From Candidatus Sumerlaeota bacterium (GTDB taxonomy: Bacteria > Sumerlaeota > Sumerlaeia > UBA8349), in assembly GCA_003501375.1 (NCBI GenBank), contig DNPO01000272.1, positions 1-6,273 on the forward strand: DNA of 6,273 nt, given 5' to 3'. The stretch's first letter is position 1, and every line of letters starts with the position of its first letter. The notes below the pieces were generated by a model, which saw only the letters and a program-made list of their open reading frames with translations, searched no databases and was not told the origin of the DNA. This document shows, one piece after another, positions 5,031 to 6,273 of the stretch. The translations under genes were made by a program, and so were the position numbers.

Positions 5031-6176
5031 GTGTGCAGCCAGATGCCCTTCGTCAAACTCGAAATCGTCCCGAACAATTTTCATGTGCATACTGCCACCC
5101 ATATCCAACAGGGCGAGGTCTGCGCAGGGCAAGAACCGCAGGGCACCATTTTGAAAAGTTGTACTTGCATCGGATTTTACCATCACTCCTCTAAAACAGG
5201 AGCTATCAGCCACGTTACCGGGTTTTCCAACGACCACGGTCACTCCGCACGCGGCGCACTGGCCATCCTGCGTAAAAAAATGGCCCGCTTCCATATTGAA
5301 TTGGAAGATTGCGAATGCTTCCTGGTGGGCGGCGCGGATGCGGTGCAACGCGTTTATGATGGCGTAACCGAAGCCTTGCGCGAAGTCGGAATCACCTTCC
5401 GCGAGTTAGATGTATTGGGCCACTACCACCGCAAGATTGTATTTGATCCTGCAACGGGCGTCCTGACTCTTTTCAAAAAGCATGGGGATGAGACGCTGAA
5501 GGAAGCGGCAAAAACCTTTTCTTCCGACCTGACGTATCAGTGTTTTCATGACCAAAAACGCCGCTTGATTACCGGGGCCAGTCTGTTTTTTCGCAATCCC
5601 ATGCTGCTGTCGTACCTGACTAAAACGGTTGCGCCCGCCGTGGCTGCCAAGGGACATCGTTTTCACGTTTGGTGCGCCGGGTGCTCATTAGGGATGGAAA
5701 CTTACTCCGTTGGTATGGTGTTGTTGGACTGGATAGCGTCGTCGGGGAAAAAGATGGATTTAAAAATTTTGGGAACGGACATTTCTGCTGAGGCGCTGAC
5801 CACTGCTTCCAACGGTATTTATCGCGTGTCTGAACGCGCCTTCAAAGAGCATGATAAACTGGTGGCCAAATACATCCGCCGGGTAGATACCAGCAATGTG
5901 CAGGTAACGCCGGAATTGCGCGGGATCATGGCTTTCAAGGAACGCGACATCCGCGAAGGCAGTCGTCAGCCGCTGTTTGACCTGGTGATTTGCGATCATG
6001 TGCTGCAATACTTCACGGTCGATATTCAAATGGGATTTCTTAAAGGGCTGCTCAGCGGAGTAAAACCTGATGGGTTTCTTTATGTCAGCTCGCCGTCCAA
6101 AGAAATTGAAACTACTTTACGCAACGGCGGTAATTATGAAGTTTTGGCCAAGCATTTTTACCATCGGAAAGGGTAG
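5031..6176 (+). CDS. cheD/cheR: CheD-CheR fusion: chemoreceptor glutamine deamidase plus glutamate methyltransferase
   Basis: The product is 381 residues from the GTG at 5031; an ATG at 5043 gives 377. Neither start has a Shine-Dalgarno site, and a stop at 5019 rules out anything longer. Residues about 8-150 match CheD, which deamidates receptor glutamines. LKSCTCIGFY carries the presumed nucleophile C44, and GAISH carries H61, the 17-residue Cys-His spacing of CheD. FLVGGAD (97-103) and LGHYHRKIVFDPATG (129-143) are further CheD hallmarks. Residues about 179-356 match the catalytic part of CheR, which methylates receptor glutamates with SAM: ITGASLFFRNP (180-190), VWCAGCSLGMETYS (213-226), GTD (248-250), NGIYR (261-265), a beta-subdomain-like stretch (about 266-306), FDLVICDHVLQYF (316-328) and VKPDGFLYVSS (344-354). 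The helical CheR N-terminal domain is missing; only about 28 residues separate the halves. CRNV is CDHV and GEEPYS is GMETYS here, so methyltransferase activity is uncertain. Likely cytoplasmic, at receptor arrays. No other che gene is in view. Confidence 0.88.
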   Translation: MCSQMPFVKLEIVPNNFHVHTATHIQQGEVCAGQEPQGTILKSCTCIGFYHHSSKTGAISHVTGFSNDHGHSARGALAILRKKMARFHIELEDCECFLVGGADAVQRVYDGVTEALREVGITFRELDVLGHYHRKIVFDPATGVLTLFKKHGDETLKEAAKTFSSDLTYQCFHDQKRRLITGASLFFRNPMLLSYLTKTVAPAVAAKGHRFHVWCAGCSLGMETYSVGMVLLDWIASSGKKMDLKILGTDISAEALTTASNGIYRVSERAFKEHDKLVAKYIRRVDTSNVQVTPELRGIMAFKERDIREGSRQPLFDLVICDHVLQYFTVDIQMGFLKGLLSGVKPDGFLYVSSPSKEIETTLRNGGNYEVLAKHFYHRKG

Positions 6177-6184
6177 TCTCCAGG

Positions 6185-6273
6185 ATGCGCTCACCTTTCC
6201 CCGCCCAAGCATCAAACCGCATGCCGCACGCCATTTTTTGTCTCTTTCTGCTCGCCTCACTTTTTCCGCAACT
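6185..6273 (+). CDS. Start of a probable exported protein, cut by the window end
   Basis: An ATG at 6185, eight bases after the CheD-CheR stop codon, opens a frame that stays open to the window edge (29 codons). The translation has Arg and His residues early, then a hydrophobic core, AIFCLFLLASLF, at about residues 16-27, as in a signal peptide. A second in-frame ATG at 6221 would shorten the N-terminus. The ribosome site is poor: AAAGGG overlapping the upstream stop is about 11 bases away. The spacing suggests co-transcription with the CheD-CheR gene. The product cannot be identified from this fragment. Confidence 0.45.
   Translation, partial: MRSPFPAQASNRMPHAIFCLFLLASLFPQ

Noticed and set aside
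1..6273. CRISPR array, insertion sequence, tRNA, rRNA or known riboswitch
   Set aside because: I saw no regularly spaced repeats, transposase or terminal inverted repeats, cloverleaf-like RNA or recognised riboswitch core on either strand.

Overview
The window carries six complete protein genes and the start of a seventh. No RNA gene, mobile element or CRISPR array was recognised. The signals suggest a bacterium of moderate GC content that uses sigma70-like promoters (three good TTGACA boxes) and mostly clear Shine-Dalgarno sites. It has a quinone-based respiratory chain (UbiE/MenG), a chemotaxis-type receptor modification system, and a large secreted protein built from peptidase-regulatory-like beta-sandwich modules. 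The phylum cannot be fixed from this sequence. Nothing points to a plasmid, phage or island.

Layout: a small gene for a short exported protein lies on the minus strand (15-263). A divergent spacer of about 510 bases follows, holding a near-consensus promoter, several small repeats and no credible gene. A 791-residue exported multi-module protein then runs rightward (776-3151). Next is a cold-shock protein gene with a promoter, a roughly 130-nt leader, a TTG start and a textbook terminator (3232-3704). A small VOC/glyoxalase-fold gene starts 28 bases after that terminator (3733-4119). It converges with ubiE/menG on the minus strand (4163-4873), and a perfect 11-bp inverted repeat lies in the gap and touches the ubiE stop codon. 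Divergent from ubiE is a gene for a CheD-CheR fusion (5031-6176). Eight bases after it begins an open frame with an apparent signal peptide, cut by the window end (6185-6273).

The best candidate for something little described is the CheD-CheR fusion. It joins a chemoreceptor glutamine deamidase to a chemoreceptor glutamate methyltransferase. The CheD half appears to stand where CheR normally has its helical receptor-binding domain. The two chemistries are sequential (Gln to Glu, then Glu to methyl-Glu), so the fusion makes mechanistic sense. The CheR half shows changes in conserved motifs that raise the question of whether it is still an active methyltransferase. The remaining genes look like unrelated neighbours rather than one system. 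The csp-VOC arrangement is the only other pair for which shared expression seems plausible.
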